A stretch of DNA of 64,000 bases from Azoarcus sp. L1K30 (GTDB lineage Bacteria > Pseudomonadota > Gammaproteobacteria > Burkholderiales > Rhodocyclaceae): positions 3,143,190 through 3,207,189 of the forward strand of contig NZ_JAGRRD010000001.1 in assembly GCF_018122735.1 (NCBI RefSeq), read 5' to 3'. Below are positions 27,632 through 40,718 of this stretch, in pieces (position 1 is the stretch's first letter; each line of letters starts with the position of its first letter). Below the pieces are notes generated by a model. The model was not told where the DNA came from, ran no database searches, and saw only the letters and a list, made by a program, of their open reading frames with translations. The translations under genes and the position numbers were made by a program.

Positions 27632-29239
27632 ATGGACTACCGCAATCCTGCCGAGTGTCTGAGTCTGTTGCAGAACGCCCACGTCAGCAAGACCGACGAC
27701 ACGCACGCCTTGCTGTCGAAAATCGTGCGCGGTCTGCTCGATGCACTGCCGGCGCCAAATCAGCACCTCGAAGTGCTCGAAACCGCCAGACCGATCATCG
27801 CCCGCGTCCAGACCGACATGAGCAGTCGCTATGCCGATCATCCTTTGCCACCGGACAGCGAGGAAAACGGGACTTTGCTCAACGTCGTCGATCTCTGGCA
27901 CAACCTCGCGCGCTCCTACGCGCGCATCGCGCGTCACGATGCGCAGATGGGCACGCTGGAAGACCAGCACGCGCTGCTGGCACAGCGGCGGGTGCATTGT
28001 GCCGGCAAGATGCTGATGGAGTATTTTCGAGCGCATCGCGCCGTACCCGAGGGACTCTGGGCGGAGGTCCATGAGAGCTTTGCGGCCGCCGAAAATGCCA
28101 ACGTGGCGCGCGCCAGGGTATCGGACCCGCTCAACGCGCTTTGGAAGGCACAGAGCGCAATGGAGGCCTATATCGCCGTCCTGCTCGTCGATCTGGCCAA
28201 CCCTTTCGGGCGCACGGGGCACGAACTGAACTGGATTCAGCGCTGGGCGCAGCGCTTCGCTCCCTATTGCAGCCTGGAACCCGAAGTCGAAGGCCTCAAA
28301 CCGACGTTGTACGGCCTCGACCTCGGCGCCGACCATGGTCTTCGTCCGCTTGGCCTGCTCAGCAAGACCGTGCGTTTGCGAAGTTTCGACGGCAACAAGC
28401 TGGCAGGCCAGATCAAGGCCGTGTTCAACCAGCTCAAACAAGGCGTCACCCCGGCCTCGCTCGGGCTTGGCGACGACTGTTCGCTCGAAGCCTGCGCACG
28501 CCTGCTGGTGTCGCTCTATCGGCCGTGGGGTCTGGCGTCGGCCGGGCGTCGCTTCCCTCGTAGGGGCAGCCGTGGAACCCTGGAACTGTGCGGCGACTGG
28601 CTGGCAATCGGCTTCCACGTCCAGGGCCGGCTTTTCGAGCAGCCCCGCAGCTATGGCACGGGTCACAATTTCAAGAGCGACATGAGCCTGCTCACCTTTG
28701 GCGAACGTGCACCAGAAGTGGCCGACTCGGCAAGGCAGAAGGCACGACAGGTCGACGCGGAGCGGCTCGGGTTGCTATGCGAACACTGGGAACTGATCGA
28801 CCAGTCCGTGGGTGGCTTCCGGCTGCAACAGAGGCCTCACGCCGAGCGCCTCGTTCACCACCAGTTGGTCGGTATCAAGCCGCCAGACGGCGAGTATTTC
28901 CTGCTGGGACAGCTGAGCTGGCTGATGTATCGCGAGAGCGGTCTGCTCGAAATTGGCGTCTACGTGCTGCCCGGCATCCCCCGCGTCATCGCTGCACGTC
29001 CGGTCGCTTCGCGGCCGGGCCAACGCGAGCCGTATCAGCAGGCATTTCTGATCCCCGCCAACAAGGGTCTGAAGATCGACAACTCGATCATCCTCCCTGC
29101 GGGCTGGTACCGGCAGAATCGTGTGATCGAGGTTTTCAGCGAAGGTCAGACAACCCAGTTACGCCTGACCCGGGATCTGATCAAGGGCTCCAATTTCGAA
29201 CAGGCGACCTTCGACGCTATCGCACCGGAAGCTTCGTGA
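27632..29239 (+). CDS. hypothetical protein with PilZ-like C-terminal domain
   Basis: 535 residues, soluble, no signal peptide. The first about 350 residues are helical with no recognised family. In the C-terminal part RQKAR (RxxxR) is followed about 20 residues later by DQSVGG ([D/N]xSxxG, nt about 28798-28815), the two signature motifs of c-di-GMP-binding PilZ domains, and then by beta-strand-like sequence (FLLGQLSWLMYRESGLLEIGVYVLPG). This suggests a c-di-GMP receptor with a large N-terminal effector region. It starts 30 nt after the HIT gene and converges on phoR, overlapping its 3' end by 23 nt. The PilZ call is by motif only. Confidence 0.7.
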   Translation: MDYRNPAECLSLLQNAHVSKTDDTHALLSKIVRGLLDALPAPNQHLEVLETARPIIARVQTDMSSRYADHPLPPDSEENGTLLNVVDLWHNLARSYARIARHDAQMGTLEDQHALLAQRRVHCAGKMLMEYFRAHRAVPEGLWAEVHESFAAAENANVARARVSDPLNALWKAQSAMEAYIAVLLVDLANPFGRTGHELNWIQRWAQRFAPYCSLEPEVEGLKPTLYGLDLGADHGLRPLGLLSKTVRLRSFDGNKLAGQIKAVFNQLKQGVTPASLGLGDDCSLEACARLLVSLYRPWGLASAGRRFPRRGSRGTLELCGDWLAIGFHVQGRLFEQPRSYGTGHNFKSDMSLLTFGERAPEVADSARQKARQVDAERLGLLCEHWELIDQSVGGFRLQQRPHAERLVHHQLVGIKPPDGEYFLLGQLSWLMYRESGLLEIGVYVLPGIPRVIAARPVASRPGQREPYQQAFLIPANKGLKIDNSIILPAGWYRQNRVIEVFSEGQTTQLRLTRDLIKGSNFEQATFDAIAPEAS

Positions 29240-30536
29240 TCCGGGCACGCGGCAGGCGCACGCTGAATACACTGCCTTCACCAGGCGTGCTGCTGACCTT
29301 GAGTTCGGCCTGATGCCGGGTCAGGATGTGCTTGACGATGGCCAGTCCCAACCCGGTGCCGCCGGTTTCGCGCGAGCGCCCTCGATCGACACGGTAGAAG
29401 CGCTCGGTCAGGCGTGGAATGTGTTCGGCGGCGACGCCGATCCCCGTATCCCGGACTGAGAATTCGGCACCGTCATCGTCAATACGCCAGACGAGCTCGA
29501 TTTTTCCACCTGCGGGCGTGTAGCGCACGGCATTGCTTGCCAGATTGGCAAAAGCGCTGTGGATCTCCTTGCCGCTGCCAAGCAATGCGCCTTCGCCGGA
29601 CATACTTAGCGTCACGGTGTGGCGTCCGGCAGACAACAGCTCGGTGTCTTCCCGGATCTCGTGCATCAGCGCGACCGGATCGATCCGCTCCTCGGCCGGC
29701 GCCGGGGCGCCGGTCTCCAGCGCCGATAGCGTCAACAAGTCGTCGATCAGGCGCCCCATGCGGCTGGATTGATCCTGCGCCAGGCGCAGGAAGCGAATGA
29801 CGTCTTCACGCGCAAAGTCGTCCAGTCCGTCAATCAGCGTCTCCAAGAAGCCGCCCACCACGGTCAGCGGCGTACGCAGTTCGTGCGACACGTTGGCCAC
29901 GAAGTCCCTGCGCATCGTCTCCAGACGCTCGAGCTGGGAGATGTCGCGCGACAGCACCATCTTCTGGTCGTCGCCAAAGGGAATGATCTGCACCTGCAGG
30001 GTGAGGCCGTTGCGGCGTCCGGAATGCAGAATCAGCGGATCCTCGTGGTAACCGGACTGCAGGTAGTGCACGAACTCGGGCTGACGCACGAGGTTGGTCA
30101 CAGGCGCTCCGAGATCCTGCTTGTGGTTCAGGCCGAAATGCTGCTCGGCCTTGAGGTTGATCCACTCGATGGTGTCACTGTCGGAGAGATACAGCACACC
30201 GTCCGGCATGGCCTGGCTGGCATCGTGAAACCGCTCAAGTGCAGAGGACATGCGTTCGCGCATATCGTATGACATCCGAGAACGCCGGTTCAATTCGGCA
30301 AAGACATGGCCCCAGCTGCCCGCAGCACGCGGCACCGGCGTTCCGATGGGCTCGCGCGACCACATCACGAGGCGGATGAGATTGCGGATATTCCACGCCA
30401 GAATGGCCAGCAATCCGACAATGATCACCACCAGACCAGCGATGACACCGCCGAAAATGGCCACCACCGCAGCGATCAGGCCCAACAGGATCAGTGCGGT
30501 AAGCGCACCGGTCCATAGGTATCGGACGGGTCGAAT
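29217..30536 (-). CDS. phoR: PhoR phosphate-regulon sensor histidine kinase (probable ATT start)
   Basis: 439 residues when started at ATT 30536, close to E. coli PhoR (431). Two N-terminal membrane segments (TGALTALILLGLIAAVVAIFG and VIAGLVVIIVGLLAILAW) are followed by a PAS domain (MPDGVLYLSDSDTIEWIN), HisKA with the phospho-accepting His in FVANVSHELRTPL, and a HATPase domain ([33 protein letters not shown]). No ATG or GTG lies at a sensible place: a perfect AGGAGG is positioned 6 nt before ATT, whereas the first classical start (TTG at 30485) would cut into TM1 and lacks a Shine-Dalgarno sequence. It follows phoB by 31 nt. Confidence 0.93.
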   Translation of the reverse strand: MRPVRYLWTGALTALILLGLIAAVVAIFGGVIAGLVVIIVGLLAILAWNIRNLIRLVMWSREPIGTPVPRAAGSWGHVFAELNRRSRMSYDMRERMSSALERFHDASQAMPDGVLYLSDSDTIEWINLKAEQHFGLNHKQDLGAPVTNLVRQPEFVHYLQSGYHEDPLILHSGRRNGLTLQVQIIPFGDDQKMVLSRDISQLERLETMRRDFVANVSHELRTPLTVVGGFLETLIDGLDDFAREDVIRFLRLAQDQSSRMGRLIDDLLTLSALETGAPAPAEERIDPVALMHEIREDTELLSAGRHTVTLSMSGEGALLGSGKEIHSAFANLASNAVRYTPAGGKIELVWRIDDDGAEFSVRDTGIGVAAEHIPRLTERFYRVDRGRSRETGGTGLGLAIVKHILTRHQAELKVSSTPGEGSVFSVRLPRARITKLPVR

Positions 30537-30542
30537 GAGATG

Positions 30543-30548
30543 CCTCCT
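30543..30548 (-). promoter_or_regulatory. phoR Shine-Dalgarno sequence (AGGAGG) that points to an ATT start
   Basis: AGGAGG is followed by CATCTC and then ATT CGA CCC on the minus strand. Six-nucleotide spacing is optimal, and no ATG, GTG or TTG occurs in frame until 51 nt later. Confidence 0.7.
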
Positions 30549-30567
30549 GTTGGATCTAGCGCGCGAA

Positions 30568-31278
30568 TTATCGCACGGCGGGCGACTGGTCCGGCTGTGC
30601 GGAGAAACGGTAGCCGCTGCCTCTCACCGTCTGCACCAGGGCATCGTGCATGCTGGGTTCGAGTGCACAGCGCAGGCGTCTGATGTGCACATCGACGGTG
30701 CGCTCCTCGACGAAAACATGATCGCCCCAGACCTGATCGAGCAGTTGGGCACGCGAATGCACGCGCTCCGGATGCGTCATGAGAAAGTGCAGCAGGCGGA
30801 ATTCAGTCGGCCCCAGTGAAAGCGCCTGCTCACCGGCAGTGACGCGATGGGTTTCGGGGTCGAGCCTCAGCCCGCCAAGCTCAACCGGGTCCTCAGTCGC
30901 CTGCGGGGCGCGCCGGCGCAGCACCGCCTTGATGCGCGCTACCAGCTCACGCGGGCTGAAAGGCTTGGTGATGTAGTCGTCCGCACCGGTTTCCAGCCCA
31001 TGCACCTTGTCCTGCTCCTCACCGCGCGCGGTCAGCATGATGATGGGTATGGCGCGCGTGCGCTCGTCCGCCCGCAGACGGCGGGCAAAGTCGATGCCAG
31101 AGGCGCCCGGCAGCATCCAGTCGAGCAGGACGAGGTCCGGTAGCGCATCGCGCACGATACGCTGAGCCGTTTCGGCGTCCGACGCACGAACGACATGATG
31201 ACCCGCGCGCGCAAGATTGGCCGCAATCAATTCCTGAATGGCGGGCTCGTCTTCAACCAGCAGAATATTTGCAGGCAT
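30568..31278 (-). CDS. phoB: PhoB phosphate-regulon response regulator (OmpR family)
   Basis: 236 residues from the ATG at 31278, which has GGGAG 8 nt upstream (a GTG three codons earlier is possible). The receiver domain has the acidic pocket ED near residue 10, the phosphorylated Asp in [10 protein letters not shown] and the switch Lys in [10 protein letters not shown]. The C-terminal winged helix contains [31 protein letters not shown], with [11 protein letters not shown] typical of PhoB. It activates the Pho regulon when phosphate is scarce and is cotranscribed with phoR. Confidence 0.96.
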   Translation of the reverse strand: MPANILLVEDEPAIQELIAANLARAGHHVVRASDAETAQRIVRDALPDLVLLDWMLPGASGIDFARRLRADERTRAIPIIMLTARGEEQDKVHGLETGADDYITKPFSPRELVARIKAVLRRRAPQATEDPVELGGLRLDPETHRVTAGEQALSLGPTEFRLLHFLMTHPERVHSRAQLLDQVWGDHVFVEERTVDVHIRRLRCALEPSMHDALVQTVRGSGYRFSAQPDQSPAVR

Positions 31279-31319
31279 TGTGTTCACTCCCTTCGATCAC
31301 GCGAGTGTATTTCAGCTGT

Positions 31320-31342
31320 TTGAAGTTTTGATGACACGTCAT
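31320..31342 (-). promoter_or_regulatory. weak Pho-box-like sequence and palindrome upstream of phoB
   Basis: On the minus strand GTGTCATCAAAACTTCAA resembles a Pho box (CTGTCAT-N4-CTGTCAT) well in the first half and poorly in the second. It overlaps the inverted repeat ATGAC-AC-GTCAT at 31331-31342. Autoregulation of phoB by PhoB is usual in proteobacteria. Confidence 0.35.
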
Positions 31343-31429
31343 CCCCGTGAAACAGTGCAGGACCGCGCACGCGACTTTGGCTCCGGCCGAATCAGGTATC
31401 ATTGACCCCCCACATTGAGGCATTGCGCA

Positions 31430-31855
31430 ATGGCCGGACTGGACAAGGACACCCCGCTTCCCACCGCGATCACCCTGCATCGCAAGTCCCGCAAACTCGA
31501 GATCGCGTTCGACGACGGCAGTCTTTTCGAACTTCCCTTCGAATTCCTGCGCGTCTATTCGCCGTCGGCCGAGGTGCGAGGACACGGCCCAGGACAGGAA
31601 ACCCTGCAACAGGGCAAACGCGACGTCACCATCGACACGATCGAGCCCGTCGGAAATTACGCGATCAAACCGGTCTTTTCCGACGGTCACGACAGCGGTC
31701 TTTACTCGTGGGACTACCTCTACATGCTTGGCCGCAATCATGCCGAGATGTGGCAGGACTACCTCGAGCGCCTCGAGCACGAAAACGGCACGCGCGACCC
31801 TGCCCTCGTAACGCCGCCGGCGCCCAAGAGCGGCTGCGGCAGCCACCACCATTGA
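31430..31855 (+). CDS. DUF971 domain-containing protein
   Basis: 141 residues. The DUF971 (gamma-butyrobetaine hydroxylase N-terminal-like) fold is indicated by [61 protein letters not shown] and [17 protein letters not shown]. The tail is GCGSHHH, a possible metal-binding end; related small DUF971 proteins occur with Fe-S factors. It lies 7 nt before ubiE and is probably cotranscribed. Confidence 0.9.
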   Translation: MAGLDKDTPLPTAITLHRKSRKLEIAFDDGSLFELPFEFLRVYSPSAEVRGHGPGQETLQQGKRDVTIDTIEPVGNYAIKPVFSDGHDSGLYSWDYLYMLGRNHAEMWQDYLERLEHENGTRDPALVTPPAPKSGCGSHHH

Positions 31856-31862
31856 TACGTCC

Positions 31863-32600
31863 ATGACACAAAACACCACCCACTTCGGCTTCGAGACGGT
31901 CGCCGAGGAACTCAAGCAGAAGAAGGTCGCCGAGGTGTTCTCGTCGGTGGCGCAGAAATACGATGTAATGAATGACCTGATGTCTTTCGGGCTGCATCGG
32001 ATCTGGAAAGCCTTCACCATCCAGATCTCCGGCGTGCGCGCGGGCGACCGTGTGCTCGACGTCGCCGGTGGAACGGCCGATCTATCCCTGGCGTTCGCGC
32101 GCAAGGTCGGCGAACGCGGCCAGGTGTGGCTGACCGACATCAACCACGCCATGCTCTCGCGTGGACGCGACCGCGTCACCGACAAGGGCTACGCCCTGCC
32201 CGTTGCCCAGTGCAATGCCGAGAAACTTCCGTTTCCGGACGACTGGTTCGATTGCGTCACCGTCGCGTTCGGTCTACGCAACATGACGCACAAGGATGTT
32301 GCGCTCGCCGAAATGCGCCGTGTCCTGCGGCCGGGCGGGCGTCTGCTGGTCCTCGAGTTTTCCAAGGTGTGGAAACCCCTTGCGCCTGCCTACGACCTCT
32401 ATTCCTTCAAACTGCTGCCATGGATGGGCGAAAAGGTGGCGAATGACGCCGACAGCTACCGCTATCTCGCCGAGTCGATTCGCATGCATCCCGGCCAGGA
32501 AGAATTGAAGGGAATGATGGAACAAGCAGGCCTTGCCCGTGTCGACTACTTCAACCTGAGTGCGGGCGTGGTTGCGCTCCACCGTGGTTACAAGCTTTGA
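31863..32600 (+). CDS. ubiE: bifunctional demethylmenaquinone/2-methoxy-polyprenyl-benzoquinol methyltransferase
   Basis: 245 residues. The SAM-binding motif [38 protein letters not shown] and the UbiE signature [17 protein letters not shown] near the N-terminus are all present, and the protein ends [11 protein letters not shown] as is typical. It carries out the C-methylation step of ubiquinone (and, where present, menaquinone) synthesis. The operon continues into a Tim44-like gene and ubiJ. Confidence 0.97.
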   Translation: MTQNTTHFGFETVAEELKQKKVAEVFSSVAQKYDVMNDLMSFGLHRIWKAFTIQISGVRAGDRVLDVAGGTADLSLAFARKVGERGQVWLTDINHAMLSRGRDRVTDKGYALPVAQCNAEKLPFPDDWFDCVTVAFGLRNMTHKDVALAEMRRVLRPGGRLLVLEFSKVWKPLAPAYDLYSFKLLPWMGEKVANDADSYRYLAESIRMHPGQEELKGMMEQAGLARVDYFNLSAGVVALHRGYKL

Positions 32601-32620
32601 TCAATGGAGACATGCGCACA

Positions 32621-33463
32621 ATGAAGCAATTTCTTTTTTCTCTCGCGCTGGCGGTGCTGACCTTCGGCTTCATCGCACCTGAGGCGGAAGCAAAGCGCCT
32701 TGGTGGCGGCAGCAGTTTCGGCATGAAGCGCTCGACGCCCCCGGCCGCCGTGCCACAGCAGAATCTCAGCCGTCCGGCTGCCGCGCCTGCCCCGGCAACG
32801 GCGCAGCCGCGGCGTTCGTGGATGGGGCCGATTGCCGGTCTGGCCGCGGGGCTTGGTCTGGCCGCGCTGTTTTCGCACCTAGGCATGGGCGAAGACATGG
32901 CCAATTTCGTCATGATCCTGCTGCTGGTGATGGGCGCCGTCATGCTGTTCAAGTTCCTGTTCCGGCGCAGTCAGCCGCAAGCATCGCACGGCATGCAGTA
33001 TGCCGGCGCCACCCACGGTGGGGCACAGATCAGTCCCGCACCGGCTGCACACGCCTCCCCCAGCGGTGTCGCGCACGGGGCATCGGCCGCTGCGTCGGAC
33101 TTAGATGCTGAAGCCTTTGCACGCCAGGCAAAGCTCAACTTCATCCGCCTGCAGACCGCCAACGACGCCGGCAATCTGGACGACCTGCGCGAATTCACCA
33201 CGCCGGAAGTGTTCGCCGAGATCAGCATGCAGATTGCCGAGCGCAAGGGCGTGCCCCAGCACACCGCAGTCGTCGACCTCAACGCTGAAGTCATCGAGGT
33301 GGCCGAGGAGGACAGCCGTTACATCGTCAGCGTTCGCTTCAGCGGACTGGTGCGCGAAGAGGACGACGCAGCACCGGTGGCACTCGATGAAATCTGGCAC
33401 CTGATCAAGCCCGTCAGCGGCGATTCGGGTTGGCGCGTTGCCGGGATCCAGCAGCGCAATTGA
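32621..33463 (+). CDS. Tim44-like domain protein, membrane-anchored
   Basis: 280 residues from the ATG at 32621, about 10 nt after GGAGA; an ATG at 32612 is alternative. A signal peptide (KQFLFSLALAVLTFGFIAPEAEA) precedes a Pro/Ala-rich linker, two hydrophobic segments (WMGPIAGLAAGLGLAALF and ANFVMILLLVMGAVMLFKFLF) and a C-terminal Tim44/MRPL45-like domain (AKLNFIRLQTANDAGNLDDLREFTTPEVFAEI to WHLIKPVSGDSGWRVAGIQQ). Bacterial homologues are uncharacterised inner-membrane proteins. It sits between ubiE and ubiJ. Confidence 0.87.
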   Translation: MKQFLFSLALAVLTFGFIAPEAEAKRLGGGSSFGMKRSTPPAAVPQQNLSRPAAAPAPATAQPRRSWMGPIAGLAAGLGLAALFSHLGMGEDMANFVMILLLVMGAVMLFKFLFRRSQPQASHGMQYAGATHGGAQISPAPAAHASPSGVAHGASAAASDLDAEAFARQAKLNFIRLQTANDAGNLDDLREFTTPEVFAEISMQIAERKGVPQHTAVVDLNAEVIEVAEEDSRYIVSVRFSGLVREEDDAAPVALDEIWHLIKPVSGDSGWRVAGIQQRN

Positions 33464-33500
33464 GCCATTCAGACGCGGGGGCACTCGCCCCCGTTCGCCC

Positions 33501-34085
33501 ATGATCGACAGCATTTTCCTCTCCGCCACCAACCACCTTCTGGCCCAATCGGGCTGGGCGCGGATGCGCCTGCAACCGCATGCCGGCAAGCGGGCGCGAC
33601 TGGATATCGCGCCGGTATCGATTGCGTTTTCGGTATCGTCCGATGGCCATCTGGCGAGTTGCAGCAGCGACGAAGAGCCCGACGTGTGTCTGCAGCTTCC
33701 GCTCAGTGAAACGTCGCGTGCGCTGACCGGCGGTATCGAGGCGCTGATGTCTAAGGTCAGGATTTCCGGCAACGCTGAATTCGCCGATGCGCTCGGTTTC
33801 GTCTTTCGCCATCTGCGCTGGGACCTGGAAGAAGATCTTTCCCACATGATCGGTGACATCGCCGCGCACCGGGTCGTGAATACCGGTATTGCGCTTGGTG
33901 CTGCGCAGAAACGGTTGGCAACGAATCTGTCCGGAAACCTGGTCGAATACCTGACCGAAGAAGTGCCCATGCTGACCACCCGGGCAATGCTTCCACGCTT
34001 TGACGAGGACATTCGGGCACTGCGCGACGCGGTGGCGCGACTGGAGAAAAGGGTAGACCGCCTGGCACCGGCAGGCAAGCGCTAG
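33501..34085 (+). CDS. ubiJ: ubiquinone biosynthesis accessory factor UbiJ (SCP2 domain)
   Basis: 194 residues. An SCP2-like lipid-binding domain (LDIAPVSIAFSVSSDGHL, then LTGGIEALMSKVRISGNAEFADALGFVFRHLRWDLEEDLSHMIGDIAAHRV) is followed by a C-terminal coiled region (FDEDIRALRDAVARLEKRVDRL). UbiJ helps organise the Ubi complex with UbiK. Its association with ubiE supports the call; ubiB, usually next, is absent here because the atp operon follows in the opposite direction. Confidence 0.9.
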   Translation: MIDSIFLSATNHLLAQSGWARMRLQPHAGKRARLDIAPVSIAFSVSSDGHLASCSSDEEPDVCLQLPLSETSRALTGGIEALMSKVRISGNAEFADALGFVFRHLRWDLEEDLSHMIGDIAAHRVVNTGIALGAAQKRLATNLSGNLVEYLTEEVPMLTTRAMLPRFDEDIRALRDAVARLEKRVDRLAPAGKR

Positions 34086-34108
34086 GCACCCCGGCAGCAC
34101 AGGACAAA

Positions 34109-34140
34109 AAAAGAGGCAGCTTGCGCTGCCTCTTTTGTTT
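34109..34140. terminator. bidirectional intrinsic terminator between ubiJ and atpC
   Basis: AAAAGAGGCAGC-TTGC-GCTGCCTCTTTT is a perfect 12-bp stem with a 4-nt loop, flanked by a run of A on the left and T on the right (CAAAAAAAG and CTTTTGTTT). It therefore works for both convergent operons. Confidence 0.92.
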
Positions 34141-34171
34141 CATCCTGCCGCAGTGCGCGACCCGACGACGA

Positions 34172-34594
34172 TCAGTGACGCTTGCGCAGTTTCTGGATCG
34201 CTGCGATCTGAGCGATCGCTTCCGTCAGTTCAGCCTGGGCCTTGGCGTAGTCAAGCTGGGCACTCTGGTTGGACAGTACTTCTTCTGCCCTTCGCTTCGC
34301 ATCCAGCGCCTTCGCTTCGTCGAGATCCTTGCCGCGAATCGCGGTATCTGCCAGCACGGTCACCAGACCCGGCTGCACTTCAAGAATACCGCCGGCAACG
34401 AAGACCAACTCTTCTTCCGCCTGATTCGGAACCTTCACCCGGACCGCACCCGGTTTGATCCGGGTCATCAGCGGCATGTGACCGGGCAGGATGCCGAGTT
34501 CACCCGCCTCGCCAGGCAGCGCGACGAACTCCGCCAGCCCGGAAAAAATCTGCTCTTCCGCACTAACGATGTCTACGTGAACCGTCATAGCCAT
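34172..34594 (-). CDS. atpC: F1Fo ATP synthase subunit epsilon
   Basis: 140 residues. The N-terminal beta-sandwich ([37 protein letters not shown]) is followed by a C-terminal two-helix domain ([14 protein letters not shown]-like [13 protein letters not shown]). It regulates and couples F1 rotation. It is the last gene of the atp operon, ended by the shared terminator. Confidence 0.97.
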   Translation of the reverse strand: MAMTVHVDIVSAEEQIFSGLAEFVALPGEAGELGILPGHMPLMTRIKPGAVRVKVPNQAEEELVFVAGGILEVQPGLVTVLADTAIRGKDLDEAKALDAKRRAEEVLSNQSAQLDYAKAQAELTEAIAQIAAIQKLRKRH

Positions 34595-34646
34595 GGTATG
34601 TCCTCTTCAAAACCGCGCGACAACCCGTGCCGCGCGGGTAAGCGAA

Positions 34647-36056
<1,410 letters not shown>

Positions 36057-36072
36057 TTAATTCAATAATCCG

Positions 36073-36942
36073 TTAGACCGCCGCGGCGCCACCGACGATT
36101 TCCGACAGCTCTTTGGTAATGGCGGCCTGGCGGGTCTTGTTGTAGACCAGCTGAAGCTCACCAATCACGTTCTTCGCATTGTCGGAAGCCGCCTTCATCG
36201 CCACCATACGTGCGCTCTGCTCGGAAGCCATGCTTTCGGCCACGGCCTGATACACCAGCGCTTCGACGTAACGCACCAGCATTTCGTCGATCACGACCTG
36301 GGGATCGGGCTCGTAGAGGTAGTCCCACGAACTGTCGGGGGTTCCCAGCTTTTCACCGCTCAGGGGCAGCAACTGCTCAAGCATGGGTTCCTGCTTCATC
36401 GTGTTGATGAAACGGGTGTAAACCACATAGACCGCGTCGAGCTCGTCGTTCTGGAACGCATCGAGCATGACCTTGACCGGGCCGATGAGCTTTTCGAGGT
36501 GCGGCGTGTCGCCTAACTGCACGACATGCGATGCAACCTTGGCGCCCACCCTCTGCATGAAACCGAAACCCTTGTTGCCGATGCAGCAGGCACGGATCTC
36601 GGTTGCACCGGCAGCTTCCCATTCCTTCATCGCAGTCACGGCTACGCGCTGGACGTTGGTGTTCATGCCGCCACAAAGGCCCTTGTCGGTCGTCACCAGA
36701 ATCAAGCCCACCCGCTTGACCTGATCCTTGCGGACCAGGAAGGGGTGTTGGTATTCAGTTACGTTGGCCTGAGACAGGTTCGCGGCGAGTCGGCGGATCT
36801 TTTCGGCATAGGGTCTGGCAGCACGCATCCGCTCCTGCGCCTTGCGCATCTTGGATGCAGCCACCATTTCCATGGCCTTGGTGATCTTGCGCGTGTTTTG
36901 CACGCTCTTGATCTTGGTACGGATTTCCTTACCGCTTGCCAT
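36073..36942 (-). CDS. atpG: F1Fo ATP synthase subunit gamma
   Basis: 289 residues. The N-terminal helix [32 protein letters not shown] and the C-terminal helix [38 protein letters not shown] form the rotor shaft, and [13 protein letters not shown] is the conserved middle motif. It is encoded between atpA and atpD. Confidence 0.98.
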   Translation of the reverse strand: MASGKEIRTKIKSVQNTRKITKAMEMVAASKMRKAQERMRAARPYAEKIRRLAANLSQANVTEYQHPFLVRKDQVKRVGLILVTTDKGLCGGMNTNVQRVAVTAMKEWEAAGATEIRACCIGNKGFGFMQRVGAKVASHVVQLGDTPHLEKLIGPVKVMLDAFQNDELDAVYVVYTRFINTMKQEPMLEQLLPLSGEKLGTPDSSWDYLYEPDPQVVIDEMLVRYVEALVYQAVAESMASEQSARMVAMKAASDNAKNVIGELQLVYNKTRQAAITKELSEIVGGAAAV

Positions 36943-36963
36943 ATTCCGTCTCCGTCCGCAGCG

Positions 36964-38502
<1,539 letters not shown>

Positions 38503-38514
38503 AGATGTATGCTC

Positions 38515-39048
38515 CTAGTTCTTAAGCGCAGCGGCCATGTTCGCGAGCTTGCCGCGGACCGAGGCGTCGATCACTTCGTCGCCAATGGCGATACGGACCC
38601 CACCGATGAGCTCGGGGTCGATGCTGACACTCACGTCGAGCTTGGCCTTGAAGCGGGCTTCAAGGTCGGCTTTGAGCGAGGCCAGGGTCGCATCGTCTAG
38701 CGGGAAGGCGGAGGCGATTCGTGCCTCCATGACGCCCTCTTGTTCGTTCTTCAGTGCAACGAACAGGTCACGGATCTCCGGAAGCACTTGCAGACGTTCA
38801 CTTTCCACGAGTACGCGGATGAAGTTCTGCTGTTCGGCGTTCAATTCACCCGCTACCTCGAGCATCAGCTTGTTGAGCTGATCCGCCGACATCTTGGGAT
38901 CGTTGAAACACGCCTGCATGTCGGAATCGGCCGCCACGGAGGCGAGCCGATCCAGCACTTCCGACCAAGGCCCCAGCGCACCTGCCCCCCGAGCCAGCTC
39001 GAAGGCGGCATCGGCATAGGGTCGCGCGATGGTGACATTCTCGGCCAT
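38515..39048 (-). CDS. atpH: F1Fo ATP synthase subunit delta
   Basis: 177 residues. The N-terminal helical domain ([23 protein letters not shown]) and C-terminal conserved segment ([33 protein letters not shown]) match OSCP/delta. It connects F1 to the peripheral stalk. It starts 3 nt after the atpF stop. Confidence 0.97.
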   Translation of the reverse strand: MAENVTIARPYADAAFELARGAGALGPWSEVLDRLASVAADSDMQACFNDPKMSADQLNKLMLEVAGELNAEQQNFIRVLVESERLQVLPEIRDLFVALKNEQEGVMEARIASAFPLDDATLASLKADLEARFKAKLDVSVSIDPELIGGVRIAIGDEVIDASVRGKLANMAAALKN

Positions 39049-39051
39049 GAC

Positions 39052-39525
39052 TTATTGCAGTTCCTGTTTCAGGTTGGCAAGCAGTTCTGCATGCACCTGG
39101 GTGTTGATCTCGCGACGCAGGATCTTCTCTGCACCGGCAACAGCCAGATGTGCGACCTGGTCGCGCAGGGCTTCCTTGGCACGCTGCGCGGCGACGCCGG
39201 CTTCGGCCTCGGCTGCTTCACGTGCTGCATTGATGATGCGGGCGGCTTCGCTACGGGCTTCGTCGACCAGTTGGCTCGCCTGCTTTTCAGCAGAGGCACG
39301 CACATCACCCGCAGATTCGCGAGCCTTGCGCAATTCCTCGACGACCTTCTTCTCGGCAAGCGCCAGATCCGCTTTTGCCTTATCCGCAGCTGTCAGCCCG
39401 TCAGCGATCTTCTTCGCACGGTCGTCCAGTGCCTTCACGATGGGCGGCCACACGAATTTCATCGTGAACCACGCCAGAATGAAGAACACAACGAGCTGGG
39501 CTATCAGGGTTGCGTTCAAATTCAC
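39052..39525 (-). CDS. atpF: F1Fo ATP synthase subunit b
   Basis: 157 residues. One N-terminal TM helix ([23 protein letters not shown]) is followed by a long charged Ala/Glu/Lys/Arg-rich helix (residues about 30-150) for the dimeric peripheral stalk. It lies between atpE and atpH. Confidence 0.97.
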   Translation of the reverse strand: MNLNATLIAQLVVFFILAWFTMKFVWPPIVKALDDRAKKIADGLTAADKAKADLALAEKKVVEELRKARESAGDVRASAEKQASQLVDEARSEAARIINAAREAAEAEAGVAAQRAKEALRDQVAHLAVAGAEKILRREINTQVHAELLANLKQELQ

Positions 39526-39566
39526 TGTTCTTGGCCCTCAGGTATGTTGAGAGGAACTCGAACCGA

Positions 39567-39821
<255 letters not shown>

Positions 39822-39870
39822 TTACTAAAGGTGATTAAGTTCAAAAACAGGTACTGCAATAAAAACCGGA

Positions 39871-40716
39871 TTAGTGACCTTCGTGCGCCTGACCGATATA
39901 GACCAGCGTCAGCATCATGAAGATGAATGCCTGCAGGGTGATGATCAGGATATGGAAGACCGCCCAGATCGACCCGGCGATGACGTGACCGACAAAACCG
40001 AAGACGGTCGCGGTGGAACCAAGCAGGGCAATCAGGATGAAGATGAGTTCACCAGCATACATGTTGCCGAACAGTCGCATGCCGTGAGAGACGGTCTTGG
40101 CGACAAATTCGATGATCTGCATGGCGAAATTGATCGGATAGAGCAGCGGGTGGCTGCCGAAAGGCGCGGTGAAAAGCTCGTGGATCCAGCCTCCCAGCCC
40201 CTTGATCTTGATGTTGTAGTAGAGACACAGCAGCAGCACGCCGGAGGACATGCCCAACGTCGCGGAGAGATCGGCCGTCGGCACGATACGCATGTAGGCG
40301 TGATGCGGATCGCCGCCAGCGGAAGCGTAGACACCCTCCCAGATGCGCGGCAGCAGATCGACCGGCAGAAGGTCCATCGCGTTCATCAGGAAGATCCACA
40401 CGAACACGGTCAGCGCGAGCGGCGCCACGAACTTGCGCGACTCCGCGCTGTGGATGATGCCCTTGGCCTGATCGGCCACCATTTCGACCATCAGCTCGAC
40501 AAAACCCTGGAAACGCCCCGGCACGCCGGAGGTCGCCTTGCGCGCGGCAAGCCACAACAGGAACACTGTCAGCAGGCCGAGCGTGATCGAATAGAACATC
40601 GAATCGAGATTGATGACGCTCCAGTCAACGATGTTTTCTTGAGCGTGACCAGTGGAATTGAGGTGCGTCAGGTGATGAACGACGTACTCGGATGCGGTGG
40701 GTGCGTTGCCAGCCAT
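39871..40716 (-). CDS. atpB: F1Fo ATP synthase subunit a
   Basis: 281 residues from the ATG at 40716; the frame upstream overlaps atpI. Five or more TM helices. The essential Arg of the proton half-channels lies in [14 protein letters not shown], and the C-terminal [26 protein letters not shown] is conserved. It starts 2 nt after atpI. Confidence 0.97.
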   Translation of the reverse strand: MAGNAPTASEYVVHHLTHLNSTGHAQENIVDWSVINLDSMFYSITLGLLTVFLLWLAARKATSGVPGRFQGFVELMVEMVADQAKGIIHSAESRKFVAPLALTVFVWIFLMNAMDLLPVDLLPRIWEGVYASAGGDPHHAYMRIVPTADLSATLGMSSGVLLLCLYYNIKIKGLGGWIHELFTAPFGSHPLLYPINFAMQIIEFVAKTVSHGMRLFGNMYAGELIFILIALLGSTATVFGFVGHVIAGSIWAVFHILIITLQAFIFMMLTLVYIGQAHEGH

Positions 40717-40718
40717 AG

